A DNA stretch of 64,000 bases from Actinomycetota bacterium (GCA_029850535.1 JARCRU010000024.1:41206-105205), one strand, 5' to 3'. Counted from the first letter of the stretch, positions 18,308 to 30,468 are shown. The notes: generated by a model not told the origin, from the letters alone. Translations and numbers: made by a program.

Positions 18308-19366
18308 ATGACCGAAACCACTAAACGGCGATTTTCGATGCCGCGCGAGATTCGCATCATCCTCAGCGTAGGTTCGCTCGTGTTCGTTTTCGAATATCTC
18401 GTTCTCCCCCAGTTCGCATCGGCGCGCCATTCGCTGCATCTGCTGGCCCTGCTCAATCCCGTCCTCGTGGTCCTCGCGGTGTTGTTCGAGATGGCTGCCA
18501 TCTACGCCTACGTTGAGTTGACGCGAGCGGTGCTGTACCCTCACGCGCCGAGTCGTTTCAATATCTTGCGCGTCAATCTGGCCGGTCTCGCCATTGGCCA
18601 CGTCGTGCCCGGAGGGGCGGCGCCCTCGGGTGCTCTGGCCTATCGGATCTTCTCCGAGCTCGACGTCCCTAAGGACACCAGCGCCTTCGGCCTCGCGGCT
18701 CAGGGCGCTGGTTCGGCGGTGGTCCTCAACATTTTGTTCTGGATTGCTCTGGTGATTTCGATCCCCCTCAACGGCATCAACCCCGGATACGGCTTCGCCG
18801 CCCTCGCTGGTGTCTTTTTGCTGCTGGCCTTCTTCGGCACGGTCTTCTTGATCACGCGCGGTCAAAGGCGCGCCGATGCGTGGTTGCGCGTCGCCGCGCG
18901 CCACCTGCCCGCACTGAACCCTGACAAGATCTCTCAACTTCTCGTCAAGGTGGCCGACCGAATAAATCTCCTGATTGGGTCGCGACGCACGCTGTGGACC
19001 GCCTTCACCTGGGCGAGTCTCAACTGGCTTCTCGACGCGGCGTGTTTGTGGGTCTTCATTTGGGCCTTCGGAACGGTGATTTCACCCGTCGACCTACTCG
19101 TCGCGTACGGCCTGGCCAACGTCCTCGCGGCAATTCCGGTCACCCCCGCCGGTCTCGGCGTCGTCGAGGGCGTCCTCATCCCCACACTGGTGGGTTTCGG
19201 TGTCCCGCATAGCCAAGCAATCCTCGCGGTGCTGGCCTATCGACTAGTGAACTTCTGGATCCCGATCCCGATCGGGGGCGCCGCCTACGCCTCGCTGCAG
19301 TTCCGTCGTGGTCCGATCAAGGGCGCAGGGTCAGCGAACGGGAGCGCTGCGTCGCCAGACGCTTGA
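18308..19366 (+). CDS. LPG_synthase_TM-family flippase-like membrane protein
   Basis: A 352-aa membrane protein of the family that includes the flippase half of MprF (formerly UPF0104). About eight hydrophobic segments are visible, with GHVVPGGAAPSGALAYRI in the first half and ANVLAAIPVTPAGLGVVEGV, the family signature, in the second. There is no aminoacyl-transferase domain. Beside the mannosyltransferase it may move a glycolipid, which is inference. SD-like GAGAG precedes the ATG. The 3' end overlaps ppk1 by 50 bp tail to tail. Confidence 0.82.
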   Translation: MTETTKRRFSMPREIRIILSVGSLVFVFEYLVLPQFASARHSLHLLALLNPVLVVLAVLFEMAAIYAYVELTRAVLYPHAPSRFNILRVNLAGLAIGHVVPGGAAPSGALAYRIFSELDVPKDTSAFGLAAQGAGSAVVLNILFWIALVISIPLNGINPGYGFAALAGVFLLLAFFGTVFLITRGQRRADAWLRVAARHLPALNPDKISQLLVKVADRINLLIGSRRTLWTAFTWASLNWLLDAACLWVFIWAFGTVISPVDLLVAYGLANVLAAIPVTPAGLGVVEGVLIPTLVGFGVPHSQAILAVLAYRLVNFWIPIPIGGAAYASLQFRRGPIKGAGSANGSAASPDA

Positions 19367-21389
19367 ATTCCGATTGGGCGGAGAAGTCGTTGACCGACTG
19401 CAATCGTCGCCAGCGTCGGTCGGTGCCGAGGACCCAGGTGAATCGGTCGTCGCGCCAGGTGATTTCGAACGCTTCGAGCACTTCGCCTTGGAGCGCCGGG
19501 ATCTCGATCGGCACCAGCACCTCGACACGGCGGTCGAGATTGCGTTCCATCAAATCCGCCGAACCCATGTAGATCGAGAAGTCATCCTCGCCGGGACGTC
19601 CGAAGATGAAGAGTCGTGAATGCTCCAGGAACTCCCCCACCAGGCTATGAACGGTGATGTTCTCCGACAGTCCCGCGACCCCCGGACGTAGGCAACACAG
19701 GGTGCGCACCTCCAATCGAATTTCCACGCCGGCGTTGGACGCTTCGTAGAGCGCGTCGATGATTGTGGGATCGGTGAGACCATTGGTCTTCATCAAGATG
19801 CGGCCCTCGCTGGCGCGGTCACGCTGTCGAGCGATGAGCTCCACCATTCGTTCACGAACGAAGAAGGGGCTGACGACGATCTTGTCGTAATTGCCGTTCT
19901 TCGAGAATCCGGTGAGGAAATTGAAGAGTTCCCCCACGTCGCGTGTCACGCCGGAATTACAGGTGAGCAGGCCAAAATCCTCGTAGTTGCGAGCGGTCTT
20001 GGAGTTGTAGTTCCCCGAGGCGATGTGGACGTAGCGGGTCGTGATTTCACCCTCGTTGCGCACCACGAGCGCCGTCTTGCAGTGCGTCTTGAGTCCGACG
20101 ATGCCGTAGACGACGTGCACGCCCGAGTCCTCGAGCGCTTTGGCCCACTCGATGTTGGCCGCCTCGTCGAAACGAGCCTTGAGTTCGACGAGGGCCACGA
20201 CCTGCTTACCCTGCTCGGCGGCGTGAATCAGCGAGGCCACGATGGGTGAGTCACCCGAGGTGCGATAGAGCGTCTGCTTGATCGCCACGACGTCGCCGTC
20301 GCGCGCCGCTTGGTCGATGAAGATCTCCACGGAGTCGCTGAAGGACTCGTAGGGATGGTGCAACAAGATATCGCCCTCACGAACGGCGGTGAATATGTCA
20401 CCCACGTGGTCGCCGTCGAGCAATCGCTTAGGCGTCAGTGGCGACCAACCCTCCCCCTTGAGTTCGGGTCGGTCGATGGCGTAGAGACTCCAAAAGTCGT
20501 GAAGACCGAGTGGGGCATCGGTGATGTACACGTTGGAACGCTCGAGATCGAGTTGGGCCACCAGCAGGTCCAAGAAATCCGGCGACATACCGCTCTGGAT
20601 CTCGACGCGGAGGGCCTCGCCGAAGCGACGTCGACGAAGTTCCACCTCTAGCGCGACGAGTAGGTCGTCGGCCTCATCCTCCTCGAGTGAGAGATCGGCA
20701 TTGCGCGTGACGCGAAACAAATCAGCCCGTCCGACGCTCATTCCGGGGAAGAGACGCTGCAGGCTCGACATGATCAGGTCCTCGAGCAGCACCCAGCGAC
20801 TGCGGCCCACTCGCAAGAAACGCGGCAGGGAGCTGGGTACTTTGATGCGCGCGTTACGCTCCTCGCCAGTGGACGCGTCACTCACCGTCACTGCGATATT
20901 GAGCGAGAGGTTGGAGATCATGGGAAAGGGGTGGCCCGGATCCACCGCGAGCGGGGTCAACACCGGATACACGTGATTCTCGAAGTAAGTGATCAGATCC
21001 TGACGTTCGTCAGTGTCGACATCGGCGTACTTGACGATCTCGATGTCACAACTGGCCAAAGCCGGCATCAACACGTCGAGTACCAGGCGGTCCTGACGTT
21101 CGACGAGCGAGAGGACGCGCTCGCGAATATCGGCGAGTTGCTGGCGCGGTCGCACTCCGTCGACCGAGGGGGTCTGGACACCGGCTGCGACCTTGTCCTC
21201 GAGGCTCACCACGCGCACCTGAAAGAATTCGTCGATCATGTCGGCGAAGATGGCGATGAATTTGCAGCGCTCCAGGATCGGCAGGCTCTGGTCGTCCGCC
21301 AAGTCGAGTAGTCGCGAGCCGAACTCGAGGCGGGACAGTTCGCGGCTCGAGAATCGCTCGGGGCCGAACGACGAGAGATCCAATGTCAC
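19317..21389 (-). CDS. ppk1: Polyphosphate kinase 1
   Basis: PPK1 reversibly polymerises the gamma-phosphate of ATP into polyphosphate. At 690 aa it is full length: N-terminal LSRLEFGSRLLDLA helical domain, head domain, and two PLD-like C-terminal domains with the autophosphorylated His in GLKTHCKTALVVR and the YVHIASGNYN motif. GTG start. Divergent from ftsW across 62 bp. Its last 50 bp overlap the convergent flippase-like gene. Confidence 0.95.
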   Translation of the reverse strand: MTLDLSSFGPERFSSRELSRLEFGSRLLDLADDQSLPILERCKFIAIFADMIDEFFQVRVVSLEDKVAAGVQTPSVDGVRPRQQLADIRERVLSLVERQDRLVLDVLMPALASCDIEIVKYADVDTDERQDLITYFENHVYPVLTPLAVDPGHPFPMISNLSLNIAVTVSDASTGEERNARIKVPSSLPRFLRVGRSRWVLLEDLIMSSLQRLFPGMSVGRADLFRVTRNADLSLEEDEADDLLVALEVELRRRRFGEALRVEIQSGMSPDFLDLLVAQLDLERSNVYITDAPLGLHDFWSLYAIDRPELKGEGWSPLTPKRLLDGDHVGDIFTAVREGDILLHHPYESFSDSVEIFIDQAARDGDVVAIKQTLYRTSGDSPIVASLIHAAEQGKQVVALVELKARFDEAANIEWAKALEDSGVHVVYGIVGLKTHCKTALVVRNEGEITTRYVHIASGNYNSKTARNYEDFGLLTCNSGVTRDVGELFNFLTGFSKNGNYDKIVVSPFFVRERMVELIARQRDRASEGRILMKTNGLTDPTIIDALYEASNAGVEIRLEVRTLCCLRPGVAGLSENITVHSLVGEFLEHSRLFIFGRPGEDDFSIYMGSADLMERNLDRRVEVLVPIEIPALQGEVLEAFEITWRDDRFTWVLGTDRRWRRLQSVNDFSAQSEFKRLATQRSRSLTLRP

Positions 21390-21439
21390 GGGGTATGAAG
21401 CTTTCTACGAGAGGGCGACGATACGCCTAATGCTACGAC

Positions 21440-21445
21440 TACTCT
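21440..21445 (+). promoter_or_regulatory. -10 box TACTCT, ftsW-like gene (leaderless)
   Basis: TACTCT ends 6 nt before the GTG at 21452 and there is no Shine-Dalgarno. Confidence 0.5.
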
Positions 21446-21451
21446 GTCATC

Positions 21452-22819
21452 GTGGCGAGACATGCACGTGGCGAAGTGATCAGCGCGTCGCGACCCGTCG
21501 CCGCCAAGGTGTCGCGCTCGCGTTCCACCGAGTTGGGACTGATGTTCGTGGCGTGGATCATCGTGACCGGTTTCTATATTCTGATGTCGCTGGCCACCAA
21601 GGGGCAGTTGCCCGCTCGACTGGACGCCTTTCTGGCGGTCCTGATCGCCGTCTCACTGCTCATGCACGTCGCCATCCGACGCTACGCGCCCCGGGCCTCA
21701 CAGGTCCTGTTGCCGGTGGCGACTCTGCTCAACGGCATTGGTTACGTGGAGATCGCTCGATGGAACCCCGCGCGCGCGGGCTATCAGGCCTTCTGGTTCG
21801 TGGTGAGCGCAGTCATCGTGGTGCTGACGCTCAAATACGTCAAGTCCATTCGCGATCTCGACCGATACCGCTACCTCACGTTGAGCGGCGCCCTCTTTTT
21901 GATGTTGGCTCCGCTGATTCCACATTTCGGTAGAAATATCAACGGGGCGCGTCTCTGGGTGGCGATTGGCCCGCTCTCCTTCCAGCCCATCGAGATCGCA
22001 AAGATTCTGCTCGTTTTCTTCTTCGCGTCCTACTTCGCCGCGAACCGAGAACTGCTCTCGACTCCCACGGAACGATTTGCGGGTCGACTGTTCGTCTCGC
22101 CCAAGGTTCTGGTTCCGATTCTGGTGGCGTGGGGGATCGCCTTGATGATCTTGGGTGGCGAGAATGACATCGGTTTCGCCATGTTGCTCTTCGTGCTGTT
22201 CTTCGCCCTGCTGTGGGTGACGACGGGCCTCAAGTCTTACGTGGGTCTCGGTCTCGTCCTCTTCGTGGGCGGTGCGCTCGCGGCGGACAAGCTCTTTCAC
22301 CAAGTCCAAGCACGGGTGAGTTACTGGTTGGACCCGTGGTCGGCCGTCAACTACTACCACTCGAGCCAGTTGGCCAATGGATGGTTCGCCCTCGCGTCAG
22401 GCGGAGTGGCCGGCACCGGGCTGGGGCTCGGCCAAGCGGGCCGCAACGTCTCCGAGACCACGTCCGACATGATCTTCGCCGCGCTGGGCGAGGAATTGGG
22501 CTTCATCGGCGTGATTTTGATCCTGAGCCTCTTCGCCGTCTTCGTCGGCGAAGGATTCCGTATCGCCCAGAGTTCGCACTCGGACTTCGTGCGCCTCACC
22601 GCCACGGGCCTCACGGCCACTCTGGGGCTGCAGTCGTTCTTCATCATGGCGGGGATATTGCGCATCGTGCCCTTCACCGGAATTACCCTGCCCTTCATGG
22701 CCTACGGTGGCAGTTCCCTTTTCGCGAACTACCTCATCGTGGCGCTCCTGTTGCGGATTAGTCACGAGAATTCTGAGGAGAAACGTGGTGGTGAGGTTGT
22801 CGCGGTGGCCTTCGATTAG
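21452..22819 (+). CDS. ftsW: SEDS-family peptidoglycan glycosyltransferase (FtsW/RodA)
   Basis: SEDS proteins polymerise peptidoglycan strands with a partner class B penicillin-binding protein. This 455-aa copy has about ten membrane helices. The catalytic-site Asp is kept but the usual PDLGT reads ENDIGFAML. GIGYVEIAR and the C-terminal PFMAYGGSSLFANY match the long actinobacterial forms of the cell-division/RodA type. A second SEDS gene lies at 23.2-24.4 kb; which one acts in division cannot be settled here. Its stop shares TTAG with the DUF151 gene. Confidence 0.82.
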   Translation: MARHARGEVISASRPVAAKVSRSRSTELGLMFVAWIIVTGFYILMSLATKGQLPARLDAFLAVLIAVSLLMHVAIRRYAPRASQVLLPVATLLNGIGYVEIARWNPARAGYQAFWFVVSAVIVVLTLKYVKSIRDLDRYRYLTLSGALFLMLAPLIPHFGRNINGARLWVAIGPLSFQPIEIAKILLVFFFASYFAANRELLSTPTERFAGRLFVSPKVLVPILVAWGIALMILGGENDIGFAMLLFVLFFALLWVTTGLKSYVGLGLVLFVGGALAADKLFHQVQARVSYWLDPWSAVNYYHSSQLANGWFALASGGVAGTGLGLGQAGRNVSETTSDMIFAALGEELGFIGVILILSLFAVFVGEGFRIAQSSHSDFVRLTATGLTATLGLQSFFIMAGILRIVPFTGITLPFMAYGGSSLFANYLIVALLLRISHENSEEKRGGEVVAVAFD

Positions 22820-23247
22820 TCGCGTCGCAACAGAGTGTCGGACACTAGTAGTGGGGCCGGCACTACCTGTCGAAGGGCCAACGCGATGGCGTCGCTGGGT
22901 CGACAGTCGAAAACGCGTCGTCCCCGGGTCGTCATGAGATCGAGTTCCCCGAAGTAGACGCCCTGCTCCTCCCGCACGACGCGTGCGGCGATGATGTCGG
23001 CCTGGAGTTCTTGGAGGATGAACACCACCAATTCGTTGGTGGCCGGGCGACGGCTCGGGGCGTGACGCGCGGCGTGGTGGATTGCAGTGGCATCGTGTAA
23101 CGCAACGGGAAGCCAAAGACTTCGTCGATACCCCTCCGCCTCTCGCAGTACCACCACCGCCGCTGAGTTGGAGAAGTCGTAGGAAACCTCATCGACCTGA
23201 ACGACGCGGTACACCACGTCGAACGCGGCACTCTCGACCCCGTCCAT
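22816..23247 (-). CDS. DUF151 bifunctional nuclease-family protein
   Basis: A 143-aa protein of the DUF151 (bifunctional nuclease) family. The diagnostic C-terminal RPSDAIALALR motif is preceded by an acidic, beta-rich domain. In plants and some bacteria members have DNase/RNase activity, but the role in actinobacteria is unclear. The ATG at 23247 immediately follows the rodA stop, so it is translated last in the leftward run; the long frame upstream of it is a shadow of rodA. Confidence 0.8.
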   Translation of the reverse strand: MDGVESAAFDVVYRVVQVDEVSYDFSNSAAVVVLREAEGYRRSLWLPVALHDATAIHHAARHAPSRRPATNELVVFILQELQADIIAARVVREEQGVYFGELDLMTTRGRRVFDCRPSDAIALALRQVVPAPLLVSDTLLRRD

Positions 23248-23249
23248 GG

Positions 23250-24392
23250 TCAATTGCCCAGCCGTCGCGACACCGACAGGACGAGTCCCCCCGCGGAGTA
23301 GAACACCAGCGCCGCCGAGCCGCCGTAGCTCAGTAGTGGCAGCGGGATGCCGGTGACGGGCATGATACCCATGGTCATGCCGATGTTCTCGAAGACGCTG
23401 AAGGAGAAGAAGATGAAGATTCCGATACTCAGCAGTCGCCCCATCGTGTCCTTGGCGTGACGACCGATGACCCACATACGCCACGCGATGAAGGCCAACA
23501 GCAAGATCACCGACGCGGATCCCACGAAGCCCAGTTGCTCACCGATGGCGGTGAAGATGAAGTCCGTTCGTTGCTCGGGTACGAAGCCCAAGACGGTCTG
23601 TAGGCCATTGAAGACGCCCGCACCCCACAAACCGCCCGCTCCGATCGCGCTCTTGGCGTTGTGGACCTCGTAGAGGAGCGCGGCAATGGCGGGGTTATTG
23701 GAATTCTGGTTCACGAAGGAGGTGAAGCGTTCCACCTGGTACTTCTTCAACAGGTCGAGGTACACCGCCGCTACTAGTCCCGCGGTGCCCACAATCGTCA
23801 GGAAGGTCATGAACCGAGGAGGGATGCCCGCGACCACCATCATGCCCGCGACGACGAGGACGATGATGATCGACGTGCCGAGGTCGGGCTGGAGCACGAT
23901 GAGCCCGAGGGGGGCGCCGGCCATGATGAGCAGGCGAACGACGTCGTACATACGCAGTCCCTCGCTGCGGCGGCCGCAGAAGGTGGCCACGGCCAGGATG
24001 ATGAAGAGCACGGTGAACTCACTGGGCTGAATCTGCACGAAACCCAAGCTGTACCATCGCTGAGCTCCGAGCGCGCTCTTACCAATGACGAACACGCCCG
24101 CGAGGGCGAAGAATGAGCCGATGTAGAGCGGTGTCGCCAAAATCTCCAGGCGTCGGTAGTCGATGAGTGAGACGATGCCCATCGCCGCGATTCCCAACAC
24201 GACGAAGAAACCTTGTCGCTCCAAGTAGTAGTGGGGGTTGTACCCGGCGTTGGCCAGGGCCACTCGCGTCGCACTGTAGGACATGAATGCACCGAACATC
24301 CCGAGGACGATTAGTCCGATTGCCAAGCCGTAGTCGACGTGCGAACTTGGGCGGTGCAACGACACCGAGCGGGCGTTCAGCGTCTCGGTCAC
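23250..24392 (-). CDS. rodA: Rod-shape SEDS protein RodA
   Basis: SEDS glycosyltransferase for wall elongation. The 380-aa protein has about ten membrane helices, the canonical catalytic VLQPDLGTS, RWYSLGFVQIQPSEF in the earlier loop, and the C-terminal PLLSYGGSAALVF. It overlaps aroE by 4 bp and lies downstream of mltG, a wall-related lytic transglycosylase. No mreBCD or PBP2 gene is in the window. Confidence 0.88.
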   Translation of the reverse strand: MTETLNARSVSLHRPSSHVDYGLAIGLIVLGMFGAFMSYSATRVALANAGYNPHYYLERQGFFVVLGIAAMGIVSLIDYRRLEILATPLYIGSFFALAGVFVIGKSALGAQRWYSLGFVQIQPSEFTVLFIILAVATFCGRRSEGLRMYDVVRLLIMAGAPLGLIVLQPDLGTSIIIVLVVAGMMVVAGIPPRFMTFLTIVGTAGLVAAVYLDLLKKYQVERFTSFVNQNSNNPAIAALLYEVHNAKSAIGAGGLWGAGVFNGLQTVLGFVPEQRTDFIFTAIGEQLGFVGSASVILLLAFIAWRMWVIGRHAKDTMGRLLSIGIFIFFSFSVFENIGMTMGIMPVTGIPLPLLSYGGSAALVFYSAGGLVLSVSRRLGN

Positions 24393-25186
24393 GTCAACGC
24401 CTCGTGGAGGACTGGCAACAAGAGCGAACCGGGTATGTCACTATTCCACCACCAATTCATCTGACGTGCCACCGTGTACGCCAACATCGCCAGTCCGTTG
24501 CGATGCGCACAACCCAATTCGTCGTGCAGCGCCAGCCAGGGCGAGATCCGAGGCTCGTAGGTGATGTCGACGGCGATCGTCTCGCGCGACACGCCCTGGA
24601 GGACCGCGGAGTGGACGTCGCGTGATGAGGTGGGGGTCGTGTTGACGATGAGGTCGATCGGTCGATAGATCAGGCTGTGGTCAACGATCGAGGGGTGAGC
24701 GCTGACGATGCGCGCCACGCTGAATGGATTTCGTCCGAGTACGGTCACCGACCCGGCACCCTCGAGGACGAGCGAATCAACGATCGCGCGAGCGGCGCCG
24801 CCGGAACCCAGAATCACCACGTGCATGTCGGCGACCGAGATCGCGAATTCTCCGCGAAGCGAGTCGATGAAACCCGCCCCATCGGTGCTGGCCCCCAAGA
24901 GACGGCCCTCTCGCCACACGAGGGAGTTGACCACGCCCAGCGCCGTGGCGCGTTCATCGAGTTCGTCGCACGACGACGCGGCGACCTCCTTGAGCGGCAT
25001 GGTCACTGACAGGGCATCGAATTGCGCACCCATCATTTCGCGGATCCGATCGGCGTGCTGCTGGTCGACCTCGAGTCGCACGGAGGTGCCCTCCAGACCC
25101 AGATGCCGCAGTCCCGCCAAGTGCAGTTGCGGTGACAGCGAGTGCTCAATCGGCGAACCAATGACCCCTAGACGCCAGGACGTCAT
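24389..25186 (-). CDS. aroE: Shikimate dehydrogenase
   Basis: AroE reduces 3-dehydroshikimate to shikimate with NADPH. The 265-aa protein has substrate-site GSPIEHSLSPQLH at residues 10-22, the catalytic Lys in VTMPLKE, ASTDGAGF, and the cofactor motif GSGGAARA. ATG start in ATGA overlap with mltG. Position after mltG is the same as in mycobacteria. Confidence 0.93.
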   Translation of the reverse strand: MTSWRLGVIGSPIEHSLSPQLHLAGLRHLGLEGTSVRLEVDQQHADRIREMMGAQFDALSVTMPLKEVAASSCDELDERATALGVVNSLVWREGRLLGASTDGAGFIDSLRGEFAISVADMHVVILGSGGAARAIVDSLVLEGAGSVTVLGRNPFSVARIVSAHPSIVDHSLIYRPIDLIVNTTPTSSRDVHSAVLQGVSRETIAVDITYEPRISPWLALHDELGCAHRNGLAMLAYTVARQMNWWWNSDIPGSLLLPVLHEALT

Positions 25187-26181
25187 AGTCCGGCCCGGGC
25201 CGCGATGGCCTCTTGGTGCAGTTGTTGGCGGTACGTGGTCGAAAACGCCATGTGACCATCCTTCTTGACGAGGACGAAGTAGAGCCAGGGGCCCGGCGCC
25301 GGACGCAAGACCGCCGCCAGAGCCTGGGGCGACACCACACAAATCGGCGTCGGGGTCAACCCTCGGTGCAAGTAGGTGTTGTAGGGGGTGGGAGTGCGTA
25401 ACATCGAGGCGGTCACTTTGCCGCCGTCGAGACCCAGTGCGTACAACACCGTGGAGTCCATCTGCAGGGGCATGTGCGCCGCGAGACGGTTGTAGATGAC
25501 GCGCGCGGTCTTGGGCATATTGAAGGCGAAGTATCCCTCCTTGTCCACGATCGACGCCGCGGTCAGCACTTGGTAGGCGTCGAGACCCAGAACGCTCGTC
25601 GTGGGGCTCAGACCTGCCTGGGCCGCCTCACGATCGAAGGCCGCCTGCATCAGGGACAGTAACTGGGCGGGGGTCTCGGTGGGCGTGATGAGGTAGAGAC
25701 CGGGTCCGATCAGTCCATCGAGGCTGCCTTGGGGGTGATACGGACTGGTGGTGGCCGCCTGGTCGGCGTCGGTGAGGAAGCTCGATGCGAAAGTGTTACC
25801 GACCTGGTGGGCCAATTCGAGGGCTATCTCCTTGACGGTGAGACCCGGTGTCACGTTCACCTGGGGCACGTTGGGCCCCCCGCCCAAGATGGAGCGGATG
25901 TTCGAGTAGTCGGCTCCCTGGGCGAATTCGTACACGCCGGGAATCACGAGCGGTGCACCCTCGAGGAAGCTGTCGACACGAAAGGTGAAGGGTGACGCCA
26001 GCACCCCCGCCTGATGAAGTTCCGCGGCGATGGAGGACATCGAATCTCCTTGGTGCACGTCGATCATGACGACTCGCCCGGATCCACCGAGGGGGAAGTA
26101 CTGCAGGGCGAACCAGATGACGGCGACGAGGGCCGCACCGGCTGCGGCGACGAACAGGCGCCGAAGGGGCCTACGGGGCAT
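25183..26181 (-). CDS. mltG: Endolytic murein transglycosylase MltG
   Basis: MltG cuts nascent glycan strands in the membrane-proximal periplasm and sets strand length. The 332-aa protein has one membrane helix at about residues 7-27, a LysM-like region (VHQGDSMSSIAAELHQAGV), and the YceG domain with catalytic Glu in AASIVDKEGYF and PTPYNTYLHRGLTPTPI. The ATG lies within the end of ruvX (11-bp overlap). Confidence 0.92.
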   Translation of the reverse strand: MPRRPLRRLFVAAAGAALVAVIWFALQYFPLGGSGRVVMIDVHQGDSMSSIAAELHQAGVLASPFTFRVDSFLEGAPLVIPGVYEFAQGADYSNIRSILGGGPNVPQVNVTPGLTVKEIALELAHQVGNTFASSFLTDADQAATTSPYHPQGSLDGLIGPGLYLITPTETPAQLLSLMQAAFDREAAQAGLSPTTSVLGLDAYQVLTAASIVDKEGYFAFNMPKTARVIYNRLAAHMPLQMDSTVLYALGLDGGKVTASMLRTPTPYNTYLHRGLTPTPICVVSPQALAAVLRPAPGPWLYFVLVKKDGHMAFSTTYRQQLHQEAIAARAGL

Positions 26182-26584
26182 TGCGAGAGTCCACGAAGTG
26201 CTGCAGGAGCACGACTGCGGCGGCCGAGTCAATGCGTGCGCGATGGTCCCGGACCTTGAGCCCCGCACTGCTCAGCGAGCGCTGGGCGGCGGTCGTGGTG
26301 AGTCGCTCGTCGTGTTGCACGACCGGCAACTCCAGGTTGTCGCTCAGTTGCTGGAACATCTGGTCGGCGAAGTCGGTGCTCGACGTGCGCGAACCCGCGA
26401 GCGAGACCGGCCGGCCCAGAACGACGAGTTCGACGTGCTCGTCTTGGACCAGACGAGTGACGTGCGCCACGAACTCAGTGTCGTAGGCCAATGCTTCGCG
26501 CGGGAACGCCAGTGTCTCGGCCGAGTCGGTGATGGCGATCCCGCACCTTTTGGTACCCGGATCGATGCCGAGGATGCGAACCAT
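26171..26584 (-). CDS. ruvX: YqgF/RuvX, putative pre-16S rRNA nuclease
   Basis: YqgF-family RNase H-fold protein, proposed to mature the 5' end of 16S rRNA. 137 aa with the catalytic-site Asp in ILGIDPGTKRCGIA, VVLGRPVS and HDERLTT, ending with the acidic segment RIDSAAAVVLLQ. It follows alaS by 6 bp and overlaps mltG, the same trio seen in mycobacteria and firmicutes. Confidence 0.9.
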   Translation of the reverse strand: MVRILGIDPGTKRCGIAITDSAETLAFPREALAYDTEFVAHVTRLVQDEHVELVVLGRPVSLAGSRTSSTDFADQMFQQLSDNLELPVVQHDERLTTTAAQRSLSSAGLKVRDHRARIDSAAAVVLLQHFVDSRNAP

Positions 26585-26590
26585 AGCGAC

Positions 26591-29140
<2,550 letters not shown>

Positions 29141-29145
29141 GGGTT

Positions 29146-30468
29146 TTACTCTACCGGCGTCGGACCAATCTCTTCGGCGTCACCACGGCGACGCCGCCAC
29201 AACTGCACGATGCGGGGCTCGTCGCCGTGATCGGAGGGGTCGAAGTACGCCGCATCGCCCAGCGCGTCGGGCAGGTACCGCTGGTCCACCCATCCGGCGG
29301 GAGCGTCGTGGGGGTAGACGTAGTTGACGCCAAAACCGAGTTCTCGAGCCCCGGCGTAGTGCGCGTCACGTAGGTGCGTGGGCACCTCGGAACCACCCGT
29401 GCGCACCGCCGCGGTGACCTCGCCGAGCGCCCGGGTGACCGAGTTACTCTTGGGGGCGAGCGAAAGATAGATCGCCGCGTGAGCGAGCGTGAGACGGGCC
29501 TCGGGCAATCCGACGAACTCCACGGCCCGGGCGGCCGACTCGGCCACCACCAGGGCCTGGGAATCGGCGAGCCCGATGTCCTCCGACGCGAGGATCACCA
29601 GACGTCGCGCCAGGAATCTCGCGCTCTCGCCCGCCTCGAGGAGGGCCACCAGCCAGTACAGCGCCGCGTCGGGATCCGATCCGCGCACGGACTTGATGAG
29701 TGCGGAGACTTGGTCGTAGTGGGTGTCGCGCGACTGGTGAACCAAGCGGCCATCGCGCGCCAGGGAGATGTGTTCTCTGGTGATGCGCAGCGCTTCCGGC
29801 CCCCCCTCCCCACGGTCGGCGTCGTCCTCCGCCTGCGCCAGGACACTGGCCGTGTCCAGCGTCGTCAGCATCGATCGCGCGTCGCCTTCGCAGCTACCCA
29901 CCAGCGCATCGATCGCCTCGTCGTCCAGGTGAACCCTCTTGAGCTGCTCGGCTCGTTGCAACACGACGCGCAAGGGCGCCTCGCCCAGGGGGTGCAGACG
30001 CCACAAGGTAGTGCGGCTCATCAATGCGGCGTTCACTTCGAAATACGGATTCTCCGTCGTCGCCCCGATCAGCACGATCTCGCCGGTCTCGGTCGCGGGC
30101 AGCAGCAGGTCCTGCTGGGACTTGTTGAAACGGTGCACCTCGTCGATGAACAGCACGGTCATCTGACCACGCTCGCCGAGACGCTGGCGGGCACGCTCGA
30201 GTGATTCGCGAACGTCCTTGACGCCGCTCGACACCGCGGACACGCTGTCGGATTCGTAGCCCGCCGAGGACGCCACGATGCGGGCCAACGTCGTCTTGCC
30301 CGTGCCCGCGGGTCCCCAGAAGATCATCGACGTGAGGCGTCGCGCCTGCACCATTCGTCGCAGCGGCATTCCCGGTCCCACCAGGTGGTCTTGACCCACC
30401 ACGTCGTCAAGGCTCGAAGGACGTAGCAACTCCGCCAGCGGTGCGCTCGCGCGCAAGCGCTGCGCCAT
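29146..30468 (-). CDS. rarA: Replication-associated recombination ATPase RarA
   Basis: RarA/MgsA is an AAA+ ATPase of the clamp-loader clade that acts at stalled forks. The 440-aa protein has Walker A GPAGTGKTT, Walker B FIDEVHRFN, sensor GATTENP and the C-terminal MgsA tetramerisation region (YPHDAPAGWVDQRYLPD). It lies between aspS and alaS, 23 bp after aspS stops. Confidence 0.93.
   Translation of the reverse strand: MAQRLRASAPLAELLRPSSLDDVVGQDHLVGPGMPLRRMVQARRLTSMIFWGPAGTGKTTLARIVASSAGYESDSVSAVSSGVKDVRESLERARQRLGERGQMTVLFIDEVHRFNKSQQDLLLPATETGEIVLIGATTENPYFEVNAALMSRTTLWRLHPLGEAPLRVVLQRAEQLKRVHLDDEAIDALVGSCEGDARSMLTTLDTASVLAQAEDDADRGEGGPEALRITREHISLARDGRLVHQSRDTHYDQVSALIKSVRGSDPDAALYWLVALLEAGESARFLARRLVILASEDIGLADSQALVVAESAARAVEFVGLPEARLTLAHAAIYLSLAPKSNSVTRALGEVTAAVRTGGSEVPTHLRDAHYAGARELGFGVNYVYPHDAPAGWVDQRYLPDALGDAAYFDPSDHGDEPRIVQLWRRRRGDAEEIGPTPVE
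29148..29153 (-). promoter_or_regulatory. -10 box TAGAGT, alaS (leaderless)
   Basis: TAGAGT ends 7 nt before the alaS GTG and overlaps the final codons of rarA. Confidence 0.5.

Noticed and set aside
18113..18937. 274-codon leftward frame opposite the flippase-like gene
   Set aside because: Gln/Glu/Asp-rich shadow without a start signal; the plus-strand membrane protein explains the region.
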